DNA from: an uncultured Campylobacter sp.
Lineage (GTDB): Bacteria; Campylobacterota; Campylobacteria; Campylobacterales; Campylobacteraceae
Direction: 5' to 3'
Length of the DNA: 6,332 nucleotides
Assembly: GCF_938030815.1 (NCBI RefSeq)
Contig: NZ_CALHII010000107.1
Coordinates: 1-6,332 of the forward strand
Shown here: one piece after another, positions 1-5,995 of the stretch
Numbering within the stretch: the first letter of the stretch is position 1
Layout: each line of letters begins with the position of its first letter
Translations under genes and position numbers: made by a program
The notes under the pieces: generated by a model
Told to the model about the DNA's origin: nothing
Database searches by the model: none
Seen by the model: the letters and a program-made list of their open reading frames with translations, nothing else

Positions 1-90
1 CGATTCCATTTGAGTCTACTCCATTCCAATCCTGTTGAGTTCATTCCATTCCATTCCATTCGAGTCCATTCCAATCCATTACATTCCATC
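1..90. repeat. Human-type satellite II/III (ATTCC)n; chimeric contig end
   Basis: The stretch is built from degenerate ATTCC pentamers (CCATTCCATT, CGAGTCCATT, CCAATCCATT and similar), the signature of human satellite II/III pericentromeric DNA. The pattern stops between about positions 88 and 95. The sequence then changes abruptly to Campylobacter-like DNA with TAAATTTAGA words. No open frame or bacterial signal crosses the junction. The simplest reading is host DNA joined to a bacterial contig during library preparation or assembly. A bacterial ATTCC minisatellite is possible but less likely, because the degenerate interspersions (CGAGT, CAAT) are those of the human family. The exact breakpoint cannot be fixed from this window. 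Confidence 0.85.
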
Positions 91-200
91 TCTGTTTAAT
101 AACGGATAAATTTAGAGCTGAAAATTGAGATAAATTCGCGAAGTACGTGGCTAAAAGCGTGAAAGATAAAATTTAAAGATGGAATTTTAAAAGAATTCGG

Positions 201-295
201 CGAGAGAGGGAGGGAATCGAACCCCCCGGAAAACGGTCAACCGCCCTCCTATCGGATTTGAAGTCCGCAGACGCCACCAGGTCGCCATCCTCTCC
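201..295 (-). tRNA. selC: tRNA-Sec (anticodon TCA)
   Basis: Selenocysteine tRNA, which reads UGA at SECIS-containing messages through SelB. Read on the minus strand, the anticodon loop is CTTCAAA with anticodon TCA (259-261), flanked by the CGGA/TCCG stem. The extra-long variable arm is a 9-bp helix (249-241 with 236-228, three G-T wobbles) closed by a TTGA loop. This arm is diagnostic of tRNA-Sec or tRNA-Ser, and with TCA means tRNA-Sec. The T loop is TTCGATT (221-215) on a 5-bp stem. The acceptor is GGAGAGG from 295 pairing with the CCTCTCT tract. That tract alternates, so the register is ambiguous by one base and the ends are good to 1-2 nt. The discriminator is probably G201. The next bases are CCG rather than CCA, so the 3' CCA seems not to be fully encoded. 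The gene lies 28 bp beyond the stop of the exporter fragment, on the same strand, with its own promoter in the gap. Confidence 0.93.
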
Positions 296-305
296 AAATG
301 CGGGA

Positions 306-311
306 ATTATA
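306..311 (-). promoter_or_regulatory. -10 box of the tRNA-Sec promoter
   Basis: The minus strand reads a perfect TATAAT. It ends 10 bases before the first tRNA base, placing the expected transcription start about 3-5 nt before the tRNA 5' end. The upstream side is AT-rich (AAATAAATTTTATC), which fits the Campylobacter sigma-70 pattern of a strong -10 box without a conserved -35. It sits in the 28-bp gap behind the exporter fragment, so the tRNA does not depend on read-through from that gene. Confidence 0.7.
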
Positions 312-323
312 GCGAGATAAAAT

Positions 324-1412
324 TTATTTAGCTTTAAAGAGGCTAAATTTTAATCCCTTTCGGCTCATTATTAGCGAAGGTAGGATTATGAGCGCGCCCA
401 AAAGCAGCAGGCTCATCACCAAACATATCAGTAGCCCGAAGTAGATCGTAGGCCAGAAATTACTCATCATCATCACGCTGAATCCCAAAATGATCGCAAA
501 CGACGTATAATACATCGCGTATCCGATACTTGCGTGGCTCGCGCGGATCGCCGCAGCCTCGTCGCCGCTGCGCGTAAACTCCCGCTTGTAGCGATAGATA
601 TAGTGGATGACGTCGTCAACGCCTATACCGATGCTAATCGCCGCTATCGTGATACTCATAATATCCAGTGGAATGCCCGCAACCCCCATAATGCCGAAGC
701 AGGCGCAAAGCGGGATTAAATTTACGACGATCGCGATAAGCGCGTATGAAAAGGAGCGAAAGATGATCACGAAAAGCACGAAAAGCACGAGCACGGTGAT
801 ACCCAGGGTGTCTATCTGCGAGCTCATCAGGCTTTGAAGCATATTGTTATAAAGCACCATTATGCCGCTGATCTGCACCGTGACGTTATCCTTAGCGAGC
901 AGGGAGTCCAGATCGCGCTTAAGATCGGCTAGGAATTGCGCTCTGCGAAGATTCGGATCGCTATCTATCGTGCGGATGCTAAAGTGCGCCTCGTTCGCTT
1001 CGATATTTACAAAGGGCGAAAGCACCAATTCGCGGTAGTTTGCGGGCATTTCAGAGTAGATTAGAGCAAGGCTCAGATCGTCCAGATCGCGCCCCTGATT
1101 AATCTGCTTGCCGAGCTTTAAAAGCGATGCGAGCGAGCTTACGTTGCCGATAAACTCGTGCCCGGCGACGTTTTTGTCCTTCAAAAAATCATCTATTTTG
1201 CTGATGATACGCATCTTTTCGGAAGTGAACCAATACTGCGGCTTGTTTTCGTTAGCGGCGTACTCGGCTTCGAAATCGCCAAAATCGTCGCTCGCGGTGG
1301 AATTTTGCTCTAAATTTGCGGCGTGGATTTGATCCGAATTTGCGGCGTCGCTTGGTTGTGTTGCCGCAGCGGAACCTTGGGGCATAGAATTTTCTGCAAT
1401 AGAATTTTGCAC
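324..1412 (-). CDS. C-terminal part of RND/MMPL-type exporter, 5' truncated
   Basis: The 362-residue product matches only the second half of a proton-driven RND exporter of the HAE3/MMPL type found in Campylobacter, which is usually around 800 residues. Residues ~1-57 are low-complexity and rich in N, S, A and Q. Residues ~58-198 are part of the second periplasmic loop (YWFTSEKMR, SALIYSEMP-like stretch, ISGIMVLYNNML). Five membrane helices follow at about 201-219, 222-244, 249-270, 295-316 and 322-347, corresponding to TM8-TM12. The conserved GIGVDD motif (262-267) lies in TM10. TM1-TM7 and the whole first periplasmic domain are missing, and the region upstream is taken by the divergent lrgAB operon. 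The listed start is GTG without a visible Shine-Dalgarno. An ATG at 1383-1385 (residue 10) is an alternative, also without one. The frame stays open upstream to a TAG at 1530-1532 but offers no better start. It may be a decayed gene, a half-transporter, or the result of an assembly collapse. Family certain, functional status doubtful. Confidence 0.8.
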   Translation of the reverse strand: MQNSIAENSMPQGSAAATQPSDAANSDQIHAANLEQNSTASDDFGDFEAEYAANENKPQYWFTSEKMRIISKIDDFLKDKNVAGHEFIGNVSSLASLLKLGKQINQGRDLDDLSLALIYSEMPANYRELVLSPFVNIEANEAHFSIRTIDSDPNLRRAQFLADLKRDLDSLLAKDNVTVQISGIMVLYNNMLQSLMSSQIDTLGITVLVLFVLFVIIFRSFSYALIAIVVNLIPLCACFGIMGVAGIPLDIMSITIAAISIGIGVDDVIHYIYRYKREFTRSGDEAAAIRASHASIGYAMYYTSFAIILGFSVMMMSNFWPTIYFGLLICLVMSLLLLGALIILPSLIMSRKGLKFSLFKAK

Positions 1413-1472
1413 CGCCGCGGTAGAATTCTGAGTGGCGGAATTTTGCGCGATAGAATTTTGCCGAGTAGAATT
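1386..1472 (-). repeat. 15-bp tandem repeat encoding N-S-x-x-Q pentapeptides
   Basis: On the plus strand a unit of the form (A/G)GAATT(T/C)TGC recurs with starts at 1386, 1401, 1422, 1437, 1452 and 1467. The steps are 15, 21, 15, 15 and 15 bp. Read on the minus strand in the exporter frame, it gives NSTRQ, NSIAQ, NSATQ, NSTAAVQ, NSIAE and NSMPQ, then a degenerate GSAAATQ. A further related unit (EQNSTA) lies near 1292-1310. All steps are multiples of three, so gain or loss of units would keep the frame. The array straddles the GTG proposed as the start of the exporter fragment, so half of it lies upstream of that start. Confidence 0.75.
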
Positions 1473-1565
1473 TGCCGCAAAATTTCGCCCAAACCTAGAA
1501 AGATTAATATCTATTTTAACTGCAAAGTGCTAAATTTAACGCTAAATTTTAATCCGAGGTAAGCT

Positions 1566-2024
1566 TTGAACTACTTAATCCAATTTAGTGTGATTTTAGG
1601 AATATCTTTTGTTGCGGAGATTTTGGCGGCACTCGTGCCTGTGCCAATTCCCGCTAGCATCTATGGGCTAGTCATTATGCTTTTAGCCCTGATCTTCAAA
1701 CTCATCAAAGTATCGCAGATCAGAGAAACCGTGTCGTTTTTTATGCAGATTATGCCGGTGATCTTCATCCCAGCGGGTGCTGCGATCATCATCGCAGGCG
1801 ACGCGCTACGTCAGCATCTTTTCGCAATCATCGCGATTACGGCGGTCTCTACAGTAGTAGTCATCGGTGCAAGTGGCGCGGTAACGCAAATTTTTTATAA
1901 AATCGCCCTCGCCCGCGTTAAGCGCAGGCTTTACGCAGCCGCGCACGAACAAGACGGCATGAATACAAAGGACGTAGATGCAAAGCTGGAGCGCGAAATT
2001 CTATCCGGAGATGATAAAAAATGA
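1566..2024 (+). CDS. lrgA: CidA/LrgA family holin-like membrane protein
   Basis: Small inner-membrane protein of the CidA/LrgA family, 152 residues. In staphylococci the family behaves as holin/antiholin and modulates murein hydrolase activity. LrgAB-type pairs in Bacillus subtilis and Streptococcus mutans are tied to pyruvate uptake. Four hydrophobic helices lie at about 5-24, 30-48, 60-79 and 84-106. Conserved family motifs are PVPIPASIYGLVIM (25-38) and MPVIFIPAGAAII (63-75). The C-terminal ~35 residues are charged and probably cytoplasmic, a little longer than in minimal family members. The start is TTG, chosen because GAGG (1556-1559) lies 6 nt upstream and the product begins at the usual family N-terminus. 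Its stop overlaps the start of lrgB in an ATGA, implying translational coupling. Several AT-rich -10-like words lie at 1512-1548, none decisive. Confidence 0.9.
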   Translation: MNYLIQFSVILGISFVAEILAALVPVPIPASIYGLVIMLLALIFKLIKVSQIRETVSFFMQIMPVIFIPAGAAIIIAGDALRQHLFAIIAITAVSTVVVIGASGAVTQIFYKIALARVKRRLYAAAHEQDGMNTKDVDAKLEREILSGDDKK

Positions 2025-2713
2025 GAGAAATTTTAATGAACTCCGCTTTTTTCGGCGTGTTTTTGTGCCTGGGCTCGTTTGAGCTGGGGCTTTATCTAAA
2101 AAAGCGCTTTAAGCTAACTATTTTCAATCCGCTTCTAATCGGTATCGTGCTTACCGTCTGCGTGCTTTTACTCTTTAAAATTCCATACGAAAAATTTAAC
2201 GCCAGCGCCTCGCACATTAGCTTTTTCTTAACGCCTATTACCGTCTGTCTAGCCGTGCCGCTATACGAGCAGCTGGCGCTTTTGCGAAGTAATTTTTTAG
2301 CTATTTTTGCAGGACTGATTTCGGGTATGATCGCAGGGCTAGGCAGCATCTACGCGATGTCCGTGATATTTGGGCTAAATCACACAATGTATGTCACGCT
2401 ACTACCAAAATCCGTCACGGCGCCGATCGGTATGGGTATCAGCGAAAGCTTAGGCGGCATCGTGACGCTAACGGTGGCCTGCATCATCGCTACGGGCATC
2501 ATCGGTAGCGTATTTGGCGAGGCGCTACTTAAAATTTTTGGCATCAAAAAGGCGATGGCAAAAGGTATCGCCCTAGGCTGCGCGAGCCATGCGATGGGAA
2601 CGGCGCGCGCTCTTGAGATCGGTGACGTAGAGGGCGCGATGGCGTCTTTAGCAATGGCGGTTACGGGACTTCTTACCGTCATCGGTGCCGGTATATTTGC
2701 ACATTTCATCTAA
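2021..2713 (+). CDS. lrgB: LrgB family membrane protein
   Basis: Multi-spanning partner of LrgA, 230 residues, the normal length for LrgB/CidB/YohK. Family landmarks are FLTPITVCLAVPLYEQ (69-84), LPKSVTAPI (128-136) and the glycine-rich GCASHAMGTA (186-195). The remainder is hydrophobic helices at both ends and between the motifs. The plant plastid homologue PLGG1, a natural LrgA-LrgB fusion, exports glycolate and glycerate, and bacterial LrgAB pairs are linked to pyruvate import. A small-carboxylate transport role is therefore as plausible as murein hydrolase control. The ATG overlaps the last codon and stop of lrgA by 4 bp. The lrgB stop itself overlaps the AAGGAG of the next gene, so all three genes are tightly coupled. 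Nothing appears truncated. Confidence 0.92.
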   Translation: MREILMNSAFFGVFLCLGSFELGLYLKKRFKLTIFNPLLIGIVLTVCVLLLFKIPYEKFNASASHISFFLTPITVCLAVPLYEQLALLRSNFLAIFAGLISGMIAGLGSIYAMSVIFGLNHTMYVTLLPKSVTAPIGMGISESLGGIVTLTVACIIATGIIGSVFGEALLKIFGIKKAMAKGIALGCASHAMGTARALEIGDVEGAMASLAMAVTGLLTVIGAGIFAHFI

Positions 2714-2722
2714 GGAGAAAAT

Positions 2723-3289
2723 ATGATAATCTCGATCGCTAGACAAACGGGCGCAGGCGGGCGCGAAACCGCGCGCAAACTAGCCGAGCGCTTAGGCTAC
2801 ACCTATCTAGCCAAGGCGGATCTGCTTCGCAAAGCAGACGAGCTTGGCTGCTTCGAGCAGATGTATGAGTTCTACAACGAAATGCCCGTAAATACGCTAC
2901 TTCAGGCAATCTCGCACAACGAGCTAGCCAATGAGCAGAAGCGCGATCGCATCGTAGCAATCTACGAAAAGATCGTCTCGGGCGGCAACGTTATAGTGCT
3001 TGGACGCTGCGCGGGATTTTTCTTGCGCGGACATCCGGATCTGCTGACGGTATTTTTACGTGCGAGCGATGAGTTTAAGCTCGCCAGATTAGAAAAAGAG
3101 GGCCATACCGACGCGCGCGAGTATATGGAAAACAGCGATGCAGGCAGGATGAGCTTTCATCAATACTACACCAACCAAGTCTGGGGCGCGTCCGCAAACT
3201 ACAATATCTGCATTGATACGTCGTATTGTGGCATCGATAATGCGGTAAATATCATCGAGTATCTGGTCAAACATCACATTGAAAAGTGA
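2723..3289 (+). CDS. Cytidylate kinase-like P-loop protein
   Basis: A 188-residue protein of the cytidylate-kinase-like family (Pfam Cytidylate_kin2 type), close to full length. It opens with IISIARQTGAGGRETARKLA, a P-loop-type RQxGxGGR signature (7-14). VIVLGRCAGFFL (90-101) is the second conserved strand-loop. DAGRMSFHQYYTNQVWG (139-155) corresponds to the lid/catalytic stretch (R..Y......WG), followed by NICIDTS. It is soluble and presumably cytoplasmic. Members are annotated from fold and motifs; most have no proven substrate, and the true CMP kinase (Cmk) is a different, larger protein. The start is the ATG with AAGGAGA (2712-2718) 4-5 nt upstream, overlapping the lrgB stop, so it is the third gene of the lrgAB operon. 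Its pairing with a transporter-like couple suggests it may act on, or be regulated with, what LrgAB moves; that is inference only. Confidence 0.85.
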   Translation: MIISIARQTGAGGRETARKLAERLGYTYLAKADLLRKADELGCFEQMYEFYNEMPVNTLLQAISHNELANEQKRDRIVAIYEKIVSGGNVIVLGRCAGFFLRGHPDLLTVFLRASDEFKLARLEKEGHTDAREYMENSDAGRMSFHQYYTNQVWGASANYNICIDTSYCGIDNAVNIIEYLVKHHIEK

Positions 3290-3307
3290 TTTACGCCTAA
3301 GCGCACA

Positions 3308-3345
3308 AAAGTGGAATTCATCTTTTCAAAGATGAATTCCACTTT
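3308..3345 (+). terminator. Perfect 18-bp-stem hairpin after the lrgAB-kinase operon
   Basis: AAAGTGGAATTCATCTTT (3308-3325) is followed by two bases and then its exact reverse complement (3328-3345). It begins 18 bp after the kinase stop codon. The stem starts with AAA and ends with TTT, so both transcripts would carry a short U-rich right arm, as in bidirectional factor-independent terminators. No long T tract follows, so termination could be partial. No other copy of the arm is present in the window. Confidence 0.65.
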
Positions 3346-3550
3346 ATCTCGCAAACCCACCCTACTTCTATTGTAATTTAAAATTTACATCTCTTTTCAG
3401 CTTAGATTTCATTTGTAAATGACGCATTTAGCTGTATTACAAAGCCTCTCGTTCAATGCGACATAAATTCTAAACCGCGCTTTATCGCCACAAAACAGTA
3501 AAATTTAGCTAAAATTTGACGAAATTTAAATCCAAATTTAAGGAGATAAA

Positions 3551-4852
3551 ATGCAAATCAAAGCCCATCTATGCCCAAAATGCGGCGAAAACACGATCTA
3601 CTTCGACGGCATCTGCCACTCGTGCAGCCAAAGGCAGAGGCGGGATGAAATTTTAAACCTAAACGCGGACGAAGTAGAGGCGATAATCCTAAAAATAGCG
3701 GGCCGAATCGACGAGATCGAAAAATGGGATGAGATTTGCAATGATTTTTGGGCGCTTTTTAGCCTGCTAGATATCCACGATCCAAGGATCGCGCGAGCTG
3801 CGGCGGCAAAGGAGATCTACTATCCGCCAGAGCTCTACTTCGGTGCGCCAGAGGATGTAAAAGACGCACTCATAACAAAACTAAACTCGCTAGAAGATAA
3901 CTCCAAAAACGTGCTAAATCACCTTCTTTGCGCGCTTGCGTGGCAGGGTGGTGAGCAGACGACCGAGCTCTTTTACGAGCTGTATAAAAACCCGAGGCCG
4001 TGGCGCAAAAAGCTCTACGTAGGCACAGATTTTTACGCGAAAATCGGCGGATGGGCGTTTGACGAGACGGGCGAGCGAAAATCGCTCGTTTTTGATAAGT
4101 GCCTCGCGGTAGTGCGCGCGCGAGACGGCGCGGAGAAAAACAATGGCTGCGCTAGCGAGCGCGGAGATGAAAGCGGCGGCGCGCGAAGCAAAAACGCGAG
4201 CGGCATGAGTGAAATTTTAAATTTCAAAGGCGGCGCAAATTTCAAATCAGACGCGCAAAAAGACGCTAGTAGCGGTTTAAATTTAAGCGAAAATGCAAAG
4301 GATGCCTACTGCGAAGGCACAGACCAAAATGCGGATGAGCCCGTACGTATCGGCAGGTCTACGGGGCAAAAGTGCGAGTTTTGCGGCTGCGAGATACTCG
4401 ATATGCTGCGCCTAAAGGCAACTGATCCGCGGCTTGCATTTTTAAATTTAAAGCACGACGCGATCTTTCGTTGTTGCTCGACCTGCGTCGGTTCGGTAAT
4501 ATATTTTTGCAAATGCGGCGCGGACGGCGAGCCGCAGATGCACTGCGAGGGCGAAGGGATGGAGAAAAGCTACTTTTCGCAGCAGGATATGGCGCGGCTA
4601 AGCTGTATGAAATTTAAGCTAAGCGGCGAGGTTTCGCCATTTTACGGCTGCTTTAGCGAGCTTGACGTGACCGTGGGCGGCTATCCGCAGTGGGTGCAGG
4701 ATGCCGCGTATCTGAGCTGCCCTAGCTGCGGCGGGACGATGAAGCATCTAGCGCAGATCCCATTCGGCGAGCTGGTGCAGGGCGAAGGGGTCATATACGT
4801 GCAGATCTGCGAGAAATGCGAGGTTTTGGGCGGTTGCTTTCAGTGCACGTGA
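3551..4852 (+). CDS. Cys-rich multi-zinc-ribbon protein, YwqG/PDCD2-like C-terminus
   Basis: A 433-residue soluble protein of unknown function. Residues 8-25 are a classic zinc ribbon (C8-PK-C11 ... C22-HS-C25). Residues ~40-165 are helical and could be HEAT-like (LCALAWQGGEQTTELFYELY). Further cysteine clusters are C275-EF-C278-G-C280, C308/C309/C312, C320-K-C322, C390-PS-C393, C420-EK-C423 and C429/C432, enough for several metal sites. The stretch VGGYPQWVQ ... CPSCGGTMKHLAQI ... YVQIC (375-420) has the order seen in YwqG/DUF1963 proteins and in eukaryotic PDCD2 (GG-P-W, C-x2-C-G-x-M, L-x-Q); this homology is by eye. Residues ~192-268 are a disordered insert. The start is the ATG with AAGGAG (3540-3545) 5 nt upstream. 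TAAAAT words at 3499 and 3510 could serve as a -10. It could be a metal-binding chaperone-like or immunity-type protein; no function is shown. Confidence 0.85.
   Translation: MQIKAHLCPKCGENTIYFDGICHSCSQRQRRDEILNLNADEVEAIILKIAGRIDEIEKWDEICNDFWALFSLLDIHDPRIARAAAAKEIYYPPELYFGAPEDVKDALITKLNSLEDNSKNVLNHLLCALAWQGGEQTTELFYELYKNPRPWRKKLYVGTDFYAKIGGWAFDETGERKSLVFDKCLAVVRARDGAEKNNGCASERGDESGGARSKNASGMSEILNFKGGANFKSDAQKDASSGLNLSENAKDAYCEGTDQNADEPVRIGRSTGQKCEFCGCEILDMLRLKATDPRLAFLNLKHDAIFRCCSTCVGSVIYFCKCGADGEPQMHCEGEGMEKSYFSQQDMARLSCMKFKLSGEVSPFYGCFSELDVTVGGYPQWVQDAAYLSCPSCGGTMKHLAQIPFGELVQGEGVIYVQICEKCEVLGGCFQCT
4124..4354 (+). other. Low-complexity insert within the zinc-ribbon gene
   Basis: Residues ~192-268 of the zinc-ribbon protein are rich in A, S, G, N, D and K with almost no hydrophobic core (SGGARSKNASGMS, GGANFKSDAQKDASSG). 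The DNA carries the AAATTT/TTTAAATTT words otherwise typical of intergenic sequence here (around 4215, 4238 and 4277). It interrupts ordered sequence between KCLAVVRAR and GQKCEFCGC, and looks like a flexible linker grown from intergenic-type words without loss of frame. Confidence 0.6.
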
Positions 4853-4901
4853 GAGCGGGGTTTTTAAAATTTGAATCCCGAGCCTGCGCAAAAAATTAAG
4901 C

Positions 4902-4907
4902 TATAAT
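4902..4907 (+). promoter_or_regulatory. -10 box of the 352-aa unknown gene
   Basis: A perfect TATAAT lies in the 84-bp gap between the zinc-ribbon gene and the next one, preceded by the A/T-rich CAAAAAATTAAGC. A start near 4913-4915 would give a leader of about 22-25 nt containing the AAAGGAGA ribosome site (4925-4932). The last gene can therefore be transcribed on its own. A weak hairpin upstream (4856-4862 with 4874-4880, one wobble pair) lacks a T tract and only doubtfully terminates the preceding gene. Confidence 0.65.
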
Positions 4908-4936
4908 TGCGTTTAAATTTAATTAAAGGAGAGATT

Positions 4937-5995
4937 ATGGGGTTATTCGGTTTGGGCAAAAAGGCTGAGAAAGCACAAATCCCAAGCACTTTTGCGGGCA
5001 GAGTGGATAAATTTTGGGCGGAATTTAGCGGCGTGATAGACGAGATCAAGGCCGATTTGGCGGCGAAGGAGTTTGAAAAGGCGATGCAAAAGACCGACGA
5101 AAAGCTTCGCATCTGCCTTGCCGAGCCTTATTTTATGACGGGGCTTGCGGGCGATAAGCTAGATCTGGCGCTAACTCCCGAGGGTATGAGGCACCGATTA
5201 TTTTGGCTAAGCTTTATCAAAAACGCTATGCCCAAGCAGCTCGAGTCCAAGATGCGCTGCACGCTCGGAAAGCCGCGCGCGCCGCAAGGTATCGGCGGAC
5301 TTGAGATGTACGGTACGCGCGTAAACGCTGAGGAATCGATGATCTACGCTCAGTTCAACGAAAGCGATGTGGATATTAAAATTTACAACGAAAACCTAGC
5401 GGCTTTGCTCGCGCAGGACGAGGGTAAGGCCTATAACCTTAGCTTTATCCTGCTTGACAATATGATCGGCGAAACGGCGATCATAAATACGCTAGGCGAG
5501 CTTGAGGTGCTGGCCGGGCCTGAGGAAAACGGCGTGCCGCTAAGCGAATTTGCCGATCTGATCGATGAAAAATTCGGCGAAAAAGCCGCGCGCGAACCGC
5601 TGAAGAATTTTTTCAGCTACGAGATGGAGCCGCGCGGTAGCGAGGTGCGCGAGGACGTGATCGTGGGCACCACCTGCCTAACGGCCATCGTAAATCAGTA
5701 CCTAAACGGCGAGCGCGACATCTACAACGAAGCCTTCGAGCTCGGTATCAAATTTTGCTTTCTTAGCATTGATAACGGCGGCGACGTGCAGGAGGGCTTT
5801 GATCTGCGAAACAAGATCGAGGACGAGGAGCTAGAAAGCTGCAGCTCATTTCTAGAGATAATCGGCGGCGCAACCGGACAGAGACACGCATACATCGATC
5901 TAATTTGCTATGACGAGGAAAGGCTAAAAGAAAAGGTAAGCGAGCTTTGCAAAAAATACGGCGCAAATATCGAAATCCACGACTTTAAGCGGTAG
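4937..5995 (+). CDS. Unrecognised 352-aa acidic soluble protein
   Basis: Family not recognised with confidence. The product is soluble and acidic, with no signal peptide or clear membrane helix. It opens with MGLFGLGKKAEKA, a short amphipathic stretch common in small cytoplasmic proteins. Residues ~15-65 are helical and charged (FWAEFSGVIDEIKADLAAKEFEKAM), followed by mixed alpha/beta sequence. The C-terminal block IIGGATGQRHAYIDLICYDEERLKEKV is the most motif-like part and looks like a compact alpha/beta domain. Cysteines are few and unpaired, unlike the upstream gene. The start at 4937 is preferred over a longer in-frame TTG at 4907, because AAAGGAGA (4925-4932) ends 4 nt before this ATG and the TTG overlaps the -10 box. 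It is codirectional with the zinc-ribbon gene, 84 bp apart, and may be co-regulated, though it has its own promoter. A polymorphic-toxin immunity or stress-associated role is possible but unproven. Confidence 0.8.
   Translation: MGLFGLGKKAEKAQIPSTFAGRVDKFWAEFSGVIDEIKADLAAKEFEKAMQKTDEKLRICLAEPYFMTGLAGDKLDLALTPEGMRHRLFWLSFIKNAMPKQLESKMRCTLGKPRAPQGIGGLEMYGTRVNAEESMIYAQFNESDVDIKIYNENLAALLAQDEGKAYNLSFILLDNMIGETAIINTLGELEVLAGPEENGVPLSEFADLIDEKFGEKAAREPLKNFFSYEMEPRGSEVREDVIVGTTCLTAIVNQYLNGERDIYNEAFELGIKFCFLSIDNGGDVQEGFDLRNKIEDEELESCSSFLEIIGGATGQRHAYIDLICYDEERLKEKVSELCKKYGANIEIHDFKR

Noticed and set aside
1..90. CRISPR array or bacterial tandem repeat
   Set aside because: There is no repeat-spacer structure. 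The unit is the 5-base ATTCC of human satellite DNA.
198..300. Integration site (attachment site) at the tRNA-Sec gene
   Set aside because: No integrase gene and no duplicated tRNA end is visible in the window; the left flank ends in human-type DNA.
1323..1562. Plus-strand open frame opposite the exporter N-terminus
   Set aside because: It is an antisense reading of the 15-bp repeat and the lrgA leader. It has no ribosome site and a repetitive R/I/L composition with no domain.
2092..2709. Minus-strand open frames opposite lrgB
   Set aside because: They are shadows of a strongly supported LrgB gene; composition is that of antisense translation and no start signals are present.
3308..3345. 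Inverted repeat of an insertion sequence
   Set aside because: The arms are 2 bp apart with nothing between them, no second copy is visible, and no transposase is in the window.
4907..4936. Longer TTG start for the 352-aa protein
   Set aside because: The TTG overlaps the TATAAT -10 box and has no ribosome site, while the ATG at 4937 has a well-placed AAAGGAGA.
3551..5995. Confident call of a polymorphic-toxin immunity locus
   Set aside because: No toxin, secretion or immunity signature can be read in the window; only the loose YwqG-like resemblance supports it.
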